A stretch of 51,100 bases of DNA, taken from an uncultured Oscillospiraceae bacterium (GTDB lineage: Bacteria; Bacillota; Clostridia; Oscillospirales; Oscillospiraceae). The position numbers and the translations under genes are program-made. Location: positions 1-51,100 of the forward strand of contig CANQUE010000011.1 in NCBI GenBank assembly GCA_947626905.1, written 5' to 3'. The notes under the pieces were generated by a model. The model searched no databases, had not been told where the DNA came from, and saw only the letters and a program-made list of their open reading frames with translations. Positions 16,661-24,780 of this stretch are shown here, one piece after another (within the stretch, counting starts at the first letter, position 1; each line of letters begins with the position of its first letter).

Positions 16661-18371
16661 CCCCGCCCGGCCCTACATCCGGGCCTTTTACGACCGCAAC
16701 CGGGGCGCGTTCGCCCTGGCCCTGGGCCTGTACGCGCTGGACCAGGCGGGGACGCTGTACCTGGCCTGGCTGCTGGGGGCGGTGATGGACGCCATCGCCG
16801 CGGGGCGGATGGAACCGCTGATGCAAAGCGCCTGGCGGGCGGCAGTGTTCATCCCCGCGATGATCGCCCTGGAGCTGGGCTGGCACCGGGCCCGGGCGGC
16901 CTTCCTCCGCCGGGCGCTGACCCAGTACAAGGCCCTGGCCTTTCAAAAGCTCTCGGAAAAATCCATCAGCGCCTTCACCCAGGAGAACACAGGCCGGTAC
17001 CTGTCCGTGCTCACCAACGACGTGAATACCGTGGAGGAGAAATACCTGTCCCAGCAGTTCGATCTCATCCTCCAGCCGTTGACCTTCGCGGCCACCCTGG
17101 CGCTGCTGGTCTGGTACAGTCCCCTTCTCACCGGGGCCACGGGGCTGATGTGCCTGCTGCCCTTCGCCACGGCGGCGCTGCTGGGGCCGGGCCTGGCCCG
17201 GCGGGAGCGGGCGGTCAGCGACGGCGGCGAGGCCTTCGTGGGCCGGCTGCGGGACCTGCTGGCGGGCTTTTCCGTCATCAAGAGCTTCAAGGCCGAGGCC
17301 CAGACCGGCCAGGTCTTCGCCCGGGAAAACGCCGCCCTGGAGCGGACCAAGGCCGGGCGGCGCTGGTGGATAGGGCTTTTGAACACCCTGACCAGCTACG
17401 CGGGCGCCGCCATGCAGTTCGGCGTGTTCTTCCTGGCGGCCTGGCTGGCCATCCGGGGGACCGTCACCGCCGGGACGGTGATCGTATTCACCCTGCTGAG
17501 CAACAACCTGGTCATATCGGTGCGGCTCATCCCCCAGTATCGGGCCGACCGGAAGGCCGCCCGGGGACTCATCGAAAAGCTGGCGGCGGTGACGGAGGAG
17601 CACGCCGCCCGGAGGGGCGCGCCCATCGAGCCGGTGCTGCGGGACGCCATCGAGCTTGCGGGCCTATCCTTCGCCTACGAGCCGGGCAAGCCGGTGCTGC
17701 GAGACATATCGATGCGGCTGGAGGCGGGGAAGAAATACGCCCTGGTGGGCCCCTCCGGTTCCGGCAAGAGCACCCTTTTGGACCTGCTCATGGGGGCCCA
17801 CGACGGCTACGCCGGCTCGCTGACCGTGGACGGACGCCAGATGCGCGCCATCGACCCGGACAGTCTGTATGATCTGGAGAGCCTGATCGGCCAGAGCGTG
17901 TTCCTCTTCGACGACACCGTGCGCCAAAACATCACCATGTTCCGGGACTTTCCCAGCCAGGCGGTGGACAGCGCCGTGGCCCGGGCGGGACTGAAAGAGC
18001 TTCTGGCGGAGCGGGGAGAGGATTACCGCTGCGGGGAAAACGGCAGCGGCCTGTCCGGCGGGGAGCGCCAGCGCGTTTCCATCGCCCGGGCCCTGCTGCG
18101 GGGCACGCCGGTGCTGCTGCTGGACGAGGCCACGGCGGCCCTGGACAGCCAGACCGCCCGCGACGTCACCGCCGCCATCCTGGATCTGGAGGGGCTGACC
18201 CGGCTGGTGGTGACCCACCGGCTGGAGGCGGCGGAGCTGGCCCGGTACGACGAGATCTTCGTGCTGCGGGGCGGGACCCTGGCCGAACAGGGCACCTTCG
18301 CTCAGCTCATGGACCGCAAGGGCTACTTCTACAGCCTGTACACCGTGGCCAACGGTTTTCAGGGATCGTAG
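16647..18371 (+). CDS. ABC exporter, fused membrane and ATPase domains
   Basis: 574 residues. The six-helix transmembrane domain covers about 15-310. The nucleotide-binding domain follows, with Walker A GPSGSGKST near residue 368, signature LSGGERQ near 469, Walker B VLLLDEA near 488, and the H-loop in VVTHRL. It exports an unknown substrate, probably as a homodimer since no second half-transporter is nearby. AAGAGG nine bases before the ATG at 16647 supports this start. Together with the coupled Xre regulator it resembles a drug- or peptide-responsive efflux unit (inference). Its last 13 bases overlap the convergent NlpC/P60 gene. Confidence 0.9.
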   Translation: MKRTDPARPYIRAFYDRNRGAFALALGLYALDQAGTLYLAWLLGAVMDAIAAGRMEPLMQSAWRAAVFIPAMIALELGWHRARAAFLRRALTQYKALAFQKLSEKSISAFTQENTGRYLSVLTNDVNTVEEKYLSQQFDLILQPLTFAATLALLVWYSPLLTGATGLMCLLPFATAALLGPGLARRERAVSDGGEAFVGRLRDLLAGFSVIKSFKAEAQTGQVFARENAALERTKAGRRWWIGLLNTLTSYAGAAMQFGVFFLAAWLAIRGTVTAGTVIVFTLLSNNLVISVRLIPQYRADRKAARGLIEKLAAVTEEHAARRGAPIEPVLRDAIELAGLSFAYEPGKPVLRDISMRLEAGKKYALVGPSGSGKSTLLDLLMGAHDGYAGSLTVDGRQMRAIDPDSLYDLESLIGQSVFLFDDTVRQNITMFRDFPSQAVDSAVARAGLKELLAERGEDYRCGENGSGLSGGERQRVSIARALLRGTPVLLLDEATAALDSQTARDVTAAILDLEGLTRLVVTHRLEAAELARYDEIFVLRGGTLAEQGTFAQLMDRKGYFYSLYTVANGFQGS

Positions 18372-19273
18372 CGGATGTACGGGCATTGCAGCCACCCGGT
18401 CCAGGGGCGGTCGGCCAGCTTTGTCTTCACGACGCCGCCGGCGTGGGATATCGCCTCGATCACGTAACCTCCGCCTATGTAAACGCCGATATGCCCCGCC
18501 GTGGAGTATACCAGCAGGCCCGGCTCGTCCGGTATGGCGCCGATCTCCCCCTTTACATCGGCGGCGTCCCACATGCCGTCTGTCCCGGTATCCGGCATAT
18601 CGCCGGAGCCGTACTCGATACCGCCGGTCGTCGGATCGTACCAGCCGTAGCTCTTGATCAGGCCGACACAGTCCGCCACTCTCCGACCCATCCACTTCTC
18701 CCGGACGATATCCTCATACTCGCCTAGGGTGTCCGGATACTGTTCCATCTTGCCGGCCAGCAGATCCTCCGTCAGAACGTAGCCGAAGGTCCCCCAAACA
18801 TAGCCCCACTGGTTCTCCCAGGCCATCTTTGCCCACTCCACCAAATCATGGCTGTTTTTCGTGGAGGGGTCGGTGAATCCGCTCGTGTCCAGCTGAGTGG
18901 AGGTCTCCGTGCCGTACTCCACCGCGACGAACTGCCCCTCCTTCCACTCCAGCATGCCGGTCGTGGACGGTCCGGCAGCGGTTTCCATGGGGTCCGCCGC
19001 CGAGGCCGTTGTGCCTACCGGCGGCACATTTTCTGTTTCCTCGGCCGGCATGTCCTCCGGTCGAGGCGCCAGCCCCTTCCCCGAGCCGAAAAGCAATAGC
19101 ATACAGGGCACCGCCGTCAGGACGAAGGCCGCCAGGACCGCCGCCAGACGCAGCCTGCGCCCCGTCCACCCCGTTTTCCTGGGCGCGGCCGGCCGCAGAT
19201 GCGTTCCGCGGCGCTCTTCCTGAAAACGTGTTTGGCCGGACAGCGAAACGACATTTCTCTTTCTAAAATACAT
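18359..19273 (-). CDS. Membrane-anchored NlpC/P60-like cell-wall hydrolase
   Basis: 304 residues. One N-terminal membrane helix (about 42-62, LAAVLAAFVLTAVPCMLLLF) follows a basic stretch, then a Pro/Thr/Glu linker, then a C-terminal domain. That domain has the cysteine-peptidase pattern ADCVGLIKSYGWYD (Cys), AGHIGVYIGGGYVIEA (His) and WDAADVKGEIGAIP. The family cleaves peptidoglycan stem peptides; the role here is wall remodelling or muropeptide release (inference). AAGGAGG five bases before the ATG fixes the start at 19273. It has a perfect consensus promoter of its own. Confidence 0.8.
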   Translation of the reverse strand: MYFRKRNVVSLSGQTRFQEERRGTHLRPAAPRKTGWTGRRLRLAAVLAAFVLTAVPCMLLLFGSGKGLAPRPEDMPAEETENVPPVGTTASAADPMETAAGPSTTGMLEWKEGQFVAVEYGTETSTQLDTSGFTDPSTKNSHDLVEWAKMAWENQWGYVWGTFGYVLTEDLLAGKMEQYPDTLGEYEDIVREKWMGRRVADCVGLIKSYGWYDPTTGGIEYGSGDMPDTGTDGMWDAADVKGEIGAIPDEPGLLVYSTAGHIGVYIGGGYVIEAISHAGGVVKTKLADRPWTGWLQCPYIRYDP

Positions 19274-19339
19274 ATTGACCTCCTTGTTCGGTCCAGGTGT
19301 TCGGACTGGCATAAAATGTACGCGCACTTTGTAAACGGA

Positions 19340-19368
19340 ATTATAGTTTAACTAAAATTATTTGTCAA
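19340..19368 (-). promoter_or_regulatory. Perfect consensus sigma-A promoter of the NlpC/P60-like gene
   Basis: Minus strand TTGACA (19368-19363), a 17-base AT-rich spacer and TATAAT (19345-19340). Confidence 0.9.
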
Positions 19369-19458
19369 TATTTTGTTATAACTATTGTATTTTTGTAACT
19401 TTTATCCCATTAACTACCAACCGACATATAATATGGTCACAGTCAGGCAGGTGATCGT

Positions 19459-19836
19459 ATGGCAAGGTTTGGGGAGCTTCTGGCGGAGCTGCGAAAAGAC
19501 AGCGGCATGACCCAGAAGCAGTTGGCGGAGCGGCTGCATGTTTCGGTGGGGACCGTTTCCAATTATGAAAACGGCGTGCACCTGCCCGATCTGGAGAAGC
19601 TCGTGGAGCTGGCCGATCTGTTCGGCGTCACCACGGATTATCTGCTGGCCCGGGCGGCTTACAACATCCCGCCGGACGCCTTTCATGCCCCGGCGCTGGC
19701 TGGCCGGCCGGCCTATGAGGTCATTGAACTGCTGCGGGCGCTGACCGAGGAGCAGCAGCGGGCGCTGAACGTGATATTGGAGGACATGCGCTTTCGGGCG
19801 GAGGTCATGCGCCGGACCCGGCCGGACGTGGGATAA
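19459..19836 (+). CDS. Xre-family HTH regulator
   Basis: 125 residues. The HTH is at about 1-65 (LLAELRKDSGMTQKQLAERL, SVGTVSNYENGVHLPD, FGVTTDYLLAR). The tail is a helix (ALTEEQQRALNVILEDMRFR) like the regulatory tail of SinR-type proteins. AGGCAGGTG precedes the ATG. A TATAAT at 19427-19432 is a plausible -10, but its -35 box is poor, suggesting activator dependence or autoregulation. The divergent neighbour is the wall hydrolase, whose promoter region it could control (inference). Confidence 0.85.
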   Translation: MARFGELLAELRKDSGMTQKQLAERLHVSVGTVSNYENGVHLPDLEKLVELADLFGVTTDYLLARAAYNIPPDAFHAPALAGRPAYEVIELLRALTEEQQRALNVILEDMRFRAEVMRRTRPDVG

Positions 19837-19844
19837 AAACAAGC

Positions 19845-19878
19845 ACACGACCCGGTGGAAAAATCCACCGGGCCGTGT
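19845..19878. terminator. Hairpin between the Xre gene and trmD
   Basis: 15-bp stem with one mismatch (19845-19859 with 19864-19878), loop AAAA. The U-tract on the plus strand is weak (TATACTGTTCT). Confidence 0.65.
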
Positions 19879-19918
19879 TATACTGTTCTGCAAGAACTGA
19901 CTATACGGAGCGAGCGCT

Positions 19919-21184
19919 ATGCGGATAGATATCCTCACCCTGTTCCCCGAGGCGGTGCGGCCCATGATGGAGGCGTCCATCCTGGGACGGGCGGCGAAAA
20001 AGGGACTGATCGAGATCCACTGTGTCCAGATCCGGGACTTCACCGACAACAAGCAGCAGCAGGTGGACGACTACCCCTATGGGGGCGGCTGGGGCTGCGT
20101 GATGATGGCCCAGCCGCTGAAGGCCTGTCTGGACTGGGTGACCGCCCAGGCCGGGCCGAAAAAGAGGCGGGTGATCTATCTGTCCCCCCAGGGGGCCCGG
20201 TTCGACCAGGGCCACGCCCGGCGGCTGGTCAGCGAATATGACCACCTGGTGCTGGTGTGCGGCCACTATGAGGGCGTAGACGAGCGGTTCATCCAGACCT
20301 GCTGCGACGAGGAGCTGAGCCTGGGGGACTTCGTGCTCACCGGCGGGGAGATCCCGGCCATGGCGGTGGCGGACAGCGTCTGCCGCATGGTGCCGGGGGT
20401 GCTGTCCGACCCGGCCTGCTATATGGGAGAGAGCCACTGGGACGGGCTGTTGGAATATCCCCAGTACACCCGGCCCGACGTGTGGGAGGGGCTGGAGGTG
20501 CCGGAAGTGCTGCGCCAAGGCGTCCACCGGGACATCCAGGCCTGGCGGCGGGAGCAGCAGCTGATCCGCACCCAGGCCCGCCGGCCGGACATGTTCGCCG
20601 CCTACACCCCTCAGAGCCCGGAGGAGGAGCGGATCGTGGCGCGGCTCACCGGCCGGGAGAAGCTGGTCTATGACTGCCGCCCCGCCGTGCCGGAGGATGT
20701 GGACGCGCTGGTAGCCATCACCGGCGAGGCCAGCGACTATCTGCGCCAGTGCGGCGTGGACCAGTGGCAGGACGGTTTTCCCAACCGGGACACCCTTCTG
20801 GCGGATATCGCCGCCGGGGGCTGCTGGCTGTTCACCCACGACGGCGCCCCCGCCGGGGTCGTCTGTCTGTACGCCCGGGAGGAGCCGGATTATGCCGTCA
20901 TCGACGGGGCCTGGCGCACCGAGGGCGCCCCTTACACCACCATCCACCGGGCGGCGGTGAAGGCCGCCTACCGGGGCCGGGGCCTGGCGGACGAGATGCT
21001 GCAGCTGTGCGAGGACCTGGCCCTGGGCCGGGGCTATGGCAGCGTCCGGGCGGACACCCACCCGGACAACCGGGCCATGCGCACGGTGCTGGAGCGCCGG
21101 GGCTACGCCCTGTGCGGGCAGATATATCTGACCCGCTCCACCGAGTCGGACCGGCGCCGCCTGGCCTACGAAAAGGTGTTCTGA
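19919..21184 (+). CDS. trmD: tRNA (guanine37-N1)-methyltransferase TrmD fused to a GNAT acetyltransferase
   Basis: 421 residues against about 245 for ordinary TrmD. Residues 1-245 are a complete SPOUT TrmD: MRIDILTLFPE, the DDYPYGGGWG substrate loop, and the SAM-binding knot (VCGHYEGVDERF, LSLGDFVLTGGE, IPAMAVADS). Residues about 250-421 form a GNAT domain (CRPAVPEDVDALVAITGEAS ... VKAAYRGRGLADEMLQLCED, RADTHPDNRAMRTVLERRGY). The acetyl-CoA loop RGRGLA is intact. The frame is continuous with no sign of an internal stop. The N-acetylation target is unknown. The gene is separated from rimM by 5.5 kb, and rplS does not follow. CGGAGCG precedes the ATG. Confidence 0.93.
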   Translation: MRIDILTLFPEAVRPMMEASILGRAAKKGLIEIHCVQIRDFTDNKQQQVDDYPYGGGWGCVMMAQPLKACLDWVTAQAGPKKRRVIYLSPQGARFDQGHARRLVSEYDHLVLVCGHYEGVDERFIQTCCDEELSLGDFVLTGGEIPAMAVADSVCRMVPGVLSDPACYMGESHWDGLLEYPQYTRPDVWEGLEVPEVLRQGVHRDIQAWRREQQLIRTQARRPDMFAAYTPQSPEEERIVARLTGREKLVYDCRPAVPEDVDALVAITGEASDYLRQCGVDQWQDGFPNRDTLLADIAAGGCWLFTHDGAPAGVVCLYAREEPDYAVIDGAWRTEGAPYTTIHRAAVKAAYRGRGLADEMLQLCEDLALGRGYGSVRADTHPDNRAMRTVLERRGYALCGQIYLTRSTESDRRRLAYEKVF

Positions 21185-21190
21185 CCGCCC

Positions 21191-22213
21191 TTACCGCCGG
21201 GCGAAGCGGTAGCACGTCCGGGTGACAAGCGTCTTTCCCGCCCGGAGCACCGGAGAGGGAAAGCCCCAGCAGTTCATGGCGTTGGGGTGCAGCTGGGTCT
21301 CCAGGCACACCGCCTCCCGGGGGCCCATGACCGCGCCGCCCTTGCCGGGGCGGGGGGAGAGGAAGTTGGCGGTATACACCTGCATCCCGGGCAGATCCGT
21401 TTCCACGGTCATCTCCAGGCCGCTTTGGGCGCTGTAAAGCACCGCGGCCGGGCCGCCGTCCAGGTCGAAGCTGTGGTCATAGCCCCCGCCCACCCGGAGC
21501 TGGGGGTCGTCCGCGCCGATGTCCCGGCCGATGGGCTTGGGCCGCCGGAAGTCAAAGGGCGTGCCCTCCACCGCCAGCATCCGGCCCGTGGGCAGGCATC
21601 CGGCGCCGTTTTCGCAGAACCGATGGGCGGCGAGGCGCAGGGTGTGGTCCAGCACGGACCCGCCGCCGTTCAGATTGAAATACGTGTGGTTGGTCAGGTT
21701 CACCGGCGTGTCCCGGTCGGTCCGGGCCTCATAGGTGATGGCTAGGGCATCGTCCTCCGAGAGGGTGAACGTCACCGTCACCTCCAGCGTCCCGGGATAC
21801 CCCTCCTCCCCGTCCGGGGAGATCCGGGAGCAGGCCAGCCCGCCGGGGACGGCCTTCATGTCCCAGACGTATTTGTCAAAGCCCCGCAGGCCGCCGTGGA
21901 GATGGTTCTCCCCGTCGTTTTTTGCCAGATCGTATTCCTCCCCGTTCAGGGAAAACCGGGCCCCGCCGATGCGGTTGCCCACCCGGCCGATGGTGGCCCC
22001 CAGATAGCCGTCTCCGGCCTCGTAGCCGGCCACGGTGTCATAGCCCAGGGCCACGTCGACGCGGCCGCCCCGGCCGTCGGGCACGCAGACGGACTGGATG
22101 GTCGCCCCGTAGTCCAGCACGGTGACGGCCATGCCGGCGGCGTTTTCGATCCGGCCCGCCAGGACCTCCTCCCCGGCCCGGGTACGGCCGAAGGGGACGA
22201 TGGTAACTGCCAT
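21191..22213 (-). CDS. galM: Aldose 1-epimerase (galactose mutarotase)
   Basis: 340 residues. Interconverts alpha and beta anomers of galactose and glucose. Family blocks: GATIGRVGNRIGGARFSLNG, ENHLHGGLRGFDKYVW, TNHTYFNLNGGG (catalytic His), GGGYDHSFDLDG and the C-terminal Glu in VCLETQLHPNAMN. GGGAGG precedes the ATG at 22213. It is convergent with trmD (seven bases apart) and stands alone with no galK/galT nearby. Confidence 0.93.
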   Translation of the reverse strand: MAVTIVPFGRTRAGEEVLAGRIENAAGMAVTVLDYGATIQSVCVPDGRGGRVDVALGYDTVAGYEAGDGYLGATIGRVGNRIGGARFSLNGEEYDLAKNDGENHLHGGLRGFDKYVWDMKAVPGGLACSRISPDGEEGYPGTLEVTVTFTLSEDDALAITYEARTDRDTPVNLTNHTYFNLNGGGSVLDHTLRLAAHRFCENGAGCLPTGRMLAVEGTPFDFRRPKPIGRDIGADDPQLRVGGGYDHSFDLDGGPAAVLYSAQSGLEMTVETDLPGMQVYTANFLSPRPGKGGAVMGPREAVCLETQLHPNAMNCWGFPSPVLRAGKTLVTRTCYRFARR

Positions 22214-22239
22214 AACTGTACCTCCCGGATGTTTTTTTC

Positions 22240-22268
22240 ATCATACACCCTCTGCCCGTCCGGCGCAA
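22240..22268 (-). promoter_or_regulatory. Sigma-A promoter of galM
   Basis: Minus strand TTGCGC (22268-22263), a 17-base spacer and TATGAT (22245-22240). Confidence 0.6.
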
Positions 22269-22338
22269 GGACCGGGCGAAAAAACGGCGGCCGGCGGCTG
22301 AGCCCGCCGGCACGACAACGACAACAGGAGGCTCGTCC

Positions 22339-22809
22339 ATGAGTTACATCGAAGTGGAATACCCCGGGGAAAAACCGGCCTTTTACGCCATGCTCCTGGA
22401 GCAGCTGGCCCTGTATCTGGCCGGCGAGCCGGACCGGACCGCCCGCCTGGCCAACGCCTCGGCGGTGCTGGCCCAGGCCTTCCCCCAGGCCAACTGGGTG
22501 GGCTTTTACCTGGTGGACGGGGACAGCCTGGTCCTGGGCCCCTTCCAGGGCCGGCCGGCGGTGAGCCGCATCGGTCTGGGCAAGGGCGTGTGCGGCACGG
22601 CCTGGCAGGAGAGGAAAGCCCTGGTGGTGGCGGAGGTCTGCCGCTTCCCGGGCCACATCGCCTGCGATCTGAACTCCCGCTCGGAGATCGTCGTGCCCCT
22701 GTGGCGGGACGGGGAGATATGGGGCGTGCTGGACATGGACAGCGCGCTCCCCGGCCACTTCATCGAGGAGGACCGGGCCGGGCTGGAGCGGGCCGTGGCG
22801 CTGCTGTGA
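22339..22809 (+). CDS. msrC: Free methionine-(R)-sulfoxide reductase (GAF type)
   Basis: 156 residues, a single GAF domain. It reduces free Met-R-sulfoxide using thioredoxin. The family's cysteine pattern is visible in GLGKGVCGTAWQ and PGHIACDLNSRSEIVVPL, followed by WGVLDMDSALPGHF. AGGAGG lies eight bases before the ATG. It is divergent from galM and alone in its transcription unit. Confidence 0.9.
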   Translation: MSYIEVEYPGEKPAFYAMLLEQLALYLAGEPDRTARLANASAVLAQAFPQANWVGFYLVDGDSLVLGPFQGRPAVSRIGLGKGVCGTAWQERKALVVAEVCRFPGHIACDLNSRSEIVVPLWRDGEIWGVLDMDSALPGHFIEEDRAGLERAVALL

Positions 22810-22823
22810 CCCGGACCATGACA

Positions 22824-22863
22824 GAAAAACCGTCCCCCGTCTGCCGATGCAGGCGGGGGACGG
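22824..22863 (-). terminator. Terminator of the aldolase-kinase-dehydrogenase operon
   Basis: 15-bp stem with one mismatch (22830-22844 with 22849-22863), loop of four. The minus strand ends in TTTTTCTG. It also lies immediately after msrC on the plus strand and may serve both genes. Confidence 0.82.
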
Positions 22864-22869
22864 CTCTTG

Positions 22870-23913
22870 TCATGCGGGAAGGGATCCGTTGATCTGATTG
22901 GCCGGCGTTTTTCCGGCCAGGAGCTGTTCGAACTGGCTCCGGATGATATCCACGGAGTTGGAAAACGCGTCCACCGTGGTCCCGGCCGAGTGGGGCGTCA
23001 GGGTGACGTTGGGCAGGGACAGGAACGGGTGGCCCTCCGGCAGCGGCTCGACGTCGAACACATCGATGGCGGCGCCGCCGATGCGCTTGTCCCGCAGCGC
23101 GGCGGCCAGGGCCTCCGTGTCCACCAGGCCGGCCCGGGCGCAGTTGACCAGGATGGCGCTCTTTTTCATCAGCGCCAGCTCCTCCTCGCCGATGAGATGG
23201 GGGTCCCCCTCCTTGTAGACCATGTGCATGGTGACAAAGTCGGACCGCCGGAGCAGCTCCTCCTTGCCCACCGCCTCGTCGCAGCCCCGGGCCAGGATCT
23301 CCTCTTCCGGCAGGTACGGGTCGCAGCCCAGGATCCGGCAGCCGAAGCCCCGGAGCCGCCGGGCCACCAGCGAGCCGATCTTGCCCACCCCCAGGATGCC
23401 CACGGTGCAGGAGCGCATATCGTGGCTGTCGTATACGTTCGGGAACACCTTGACCCACTTGCCGCTCATCAGCGCCGCGTGGCCCCGGGCGATGTTGCGC
23501 ATCTCGCACAGCATCATGGCCACCGTCTGATCCGCCACCGCCACCGCGTTGCGGCCGTCCGCGTTATAGACCGCGATGCCCCGCTGGGTGCACAGCGGCA
23601 CGTTCACGTTCTCCACCCCCGTGCGCAGCACGCCCACATACTTCAGCGCCGGGGCCGCGTCCAGCACGGCCCGGTTCACCGGCGCGGTGTGGACCACCAG
23701 GGCGTCCGCATCCCGGACGGCCTGGAGCATCTCCTCCGTGACCGGGCAGCTTTCCGGGCCGTTGACCTCCGCGTTGCGACCCATCACGGTGATGGCCTTG
23801 ATATCCATCAGGGTCTTTTCGGTATACAGCACCGCCTCGCATCCGGGCAGTCCCCTCATTTTCTGCATCAGCATTTCCGGCACCCCGGCGTCGCAGACAC
23901 ATACGATCTTCAT
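22870..23913 (-). CDS. D-isomer-specific 2-hydroxyacid dehydrogenase
   Basis: 347 residues. NAD(H)-linked oxidation or reduction of a 2-hydroxy/2-keto acid. The NAD-binding motif is in TVGILGVGKIGSLVARRLRG. The catalytic triad is present: Arg in NCARAGLVDT, Glu in VFDVEPLPEGHP and His in LTPHSAGTT. It resembles the phosphoglycerate dehydrogenase branch but lacks the regulatory ACT domain. It is the third gene of an operon after a class II aldolase and an APH-like kinase, with 27-base gaps, so its substrate is probably a product of that pathway (inference). Confidence 0.88.
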   Translation of the reverse strand: MKIVCVCDAGVPEMLMQKMRGLPGCEAVLYTEKTLMDIKAITVMGRNAEVNGPESCPVTEEMLQAVRDADALVVHTAPVNRAVLDAAPALKYVGVLRTGVENVNVPLCTQRGIAVYNADGRNAVAVADQTVAMMLCEMRNIARGHAALMSGKWVKVFPNVYDSHDMRSCTVGILGVGKIGSLVARRLRGFGCRILGCDPYLPEEEILARGCDEAVGKEELLRRSDFVTMHMVYKEGDPHLIGEEELALMKKSAILVNCARAGLVDTEALAAALRDKRIGGAAIDVFDVEPLPEGHPFLSLPNVTLTPHSAGTTVDAFSNSVDIIRSQFEQLLAGKTPANQINGSLPA

Positions 23914-23940
23914 GTTCTTCTCCTTTCCGGCGCCGATCCG

Positions 23941-24753
23941 TCAGACTCCGTACTTTTCGATGAGCTCACGGATGGTCTTCGTCAGATACGGCTTTTCAAA
24001 TTCGATGTTCCAGCTCCGGCGGAGGATGAGGGCCGGCAGCCGCCAGCGGTCGATCTCCTCCGGGCTGATGGGCGTGAGCTTCTGGTATTCCCGGAAGAAC
24101 TGCTTTCCCACGAACCCGCGGACGGCGTGGAAGAACTTCTTCTGCATCTCCGACGCCTCCGGGAACAGCTCCGCCTCCGAAAAGAGGAACTCCATCAGCG
24201 CCTCCTCCACGCCCCGGTTCCCCCGGGCAGCCGTCATCCAGTCGATGATCTTGCACTGGCCGCTCTTGTCCACCAGCACGTTCCCGGTATGGAAGTCCAG
24301 ATGCAGCACCGTGTCATCCTCCGGCAGGGACCGGATATAGCCGGCGGCCTTCTGCTTCTCCTCCGCCGAGAGGAAGGACATCGTCTTGTCGGCCAGCAGA
24401 TCCAGACAGACCTGGCGCACGTCGTCCAGCTGTTTCGTATGCTTCGCCTGGACCCGGACGTGGCACTGGGCCAGGTCCTTGCCGCCCCGGAACAGGTACA
24501 GCGGGTTTTTCCCGGGCATGTCGTTTTGGGACACCCCGTCCACCAGATCCATGACGAAGCCGAAGCGGCCGTCCTTTTCCACCATCTCGTATACGTTCAT
24601 GCCCGTGCAGCCCAGCTCGGCGGCGATCTTGGTGTTGCGGTACTCCTTTTCCGCGTATTCCCGGGGATAGTCCGCGAAAAACAGTTTCAGGATCTTTCCC
24701 TCGCCCGCGTGGAAGATCTCCGCGGACCGGCCTCTCGCAAAATTCTCGCTCAT
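23941..24753 (-). CDS. APH-family small-molecule kinase
   Basis: 270 residues of the aminoglycoside phosphotransferase/choline kinase fold. The N-lobe begins ARGRSAEIFHAGEGKILKLF. The catalytic loop is VLHLDFHTGNVLVDKSGQCK and the Mg-binding motif is IIDW. Location between an aldolase and a dehydrogenase points to a metabolic sugar or hydroxyacid kinase rather than drug resistance. The methylthioribose/deoxyribose-type kinases of this fold pair with class II aldolases, so a salvage role is possible, but no isomerase is present. AAGGAGG five bases before the ATG gives the start at 24753. Confidence 0.8.
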   Translation of the reverse strand: MSENFARGRSAEIFHAGEGKILKLFFADYPREYAEKEYRNTKIAAELGCTGMNVYEMVEKDGRFGFVMDLVDGVSQNDMPGKNPLYLFRGGKDLAQCHVRVQAKHTKQLDDVRQVCLDLLADKTMSFLSAEEKQKAAGYIRSLPEDDTVLHLDFHTGNVLVDKSGQCKIIDWMTAARGNRGVEEALMEFLFSEAELFPEASEMQKKFFHAVRGFVGKQFFREYQKLTPISPEEIDRWRLPALILRRSWNIEFEKPYLTKTIRELIEKYGV

Positions 24754-24780
24754 AACGCCCTCCTTATCCATGGGTGTTTT

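Noticed and set aside
23941-24753. Aminoglycoside resistance gene
   Set aside because: The APH fold alone does not imply resistance; operon context with an aldolase and a dehydrogenase favours a metabolic kinase.
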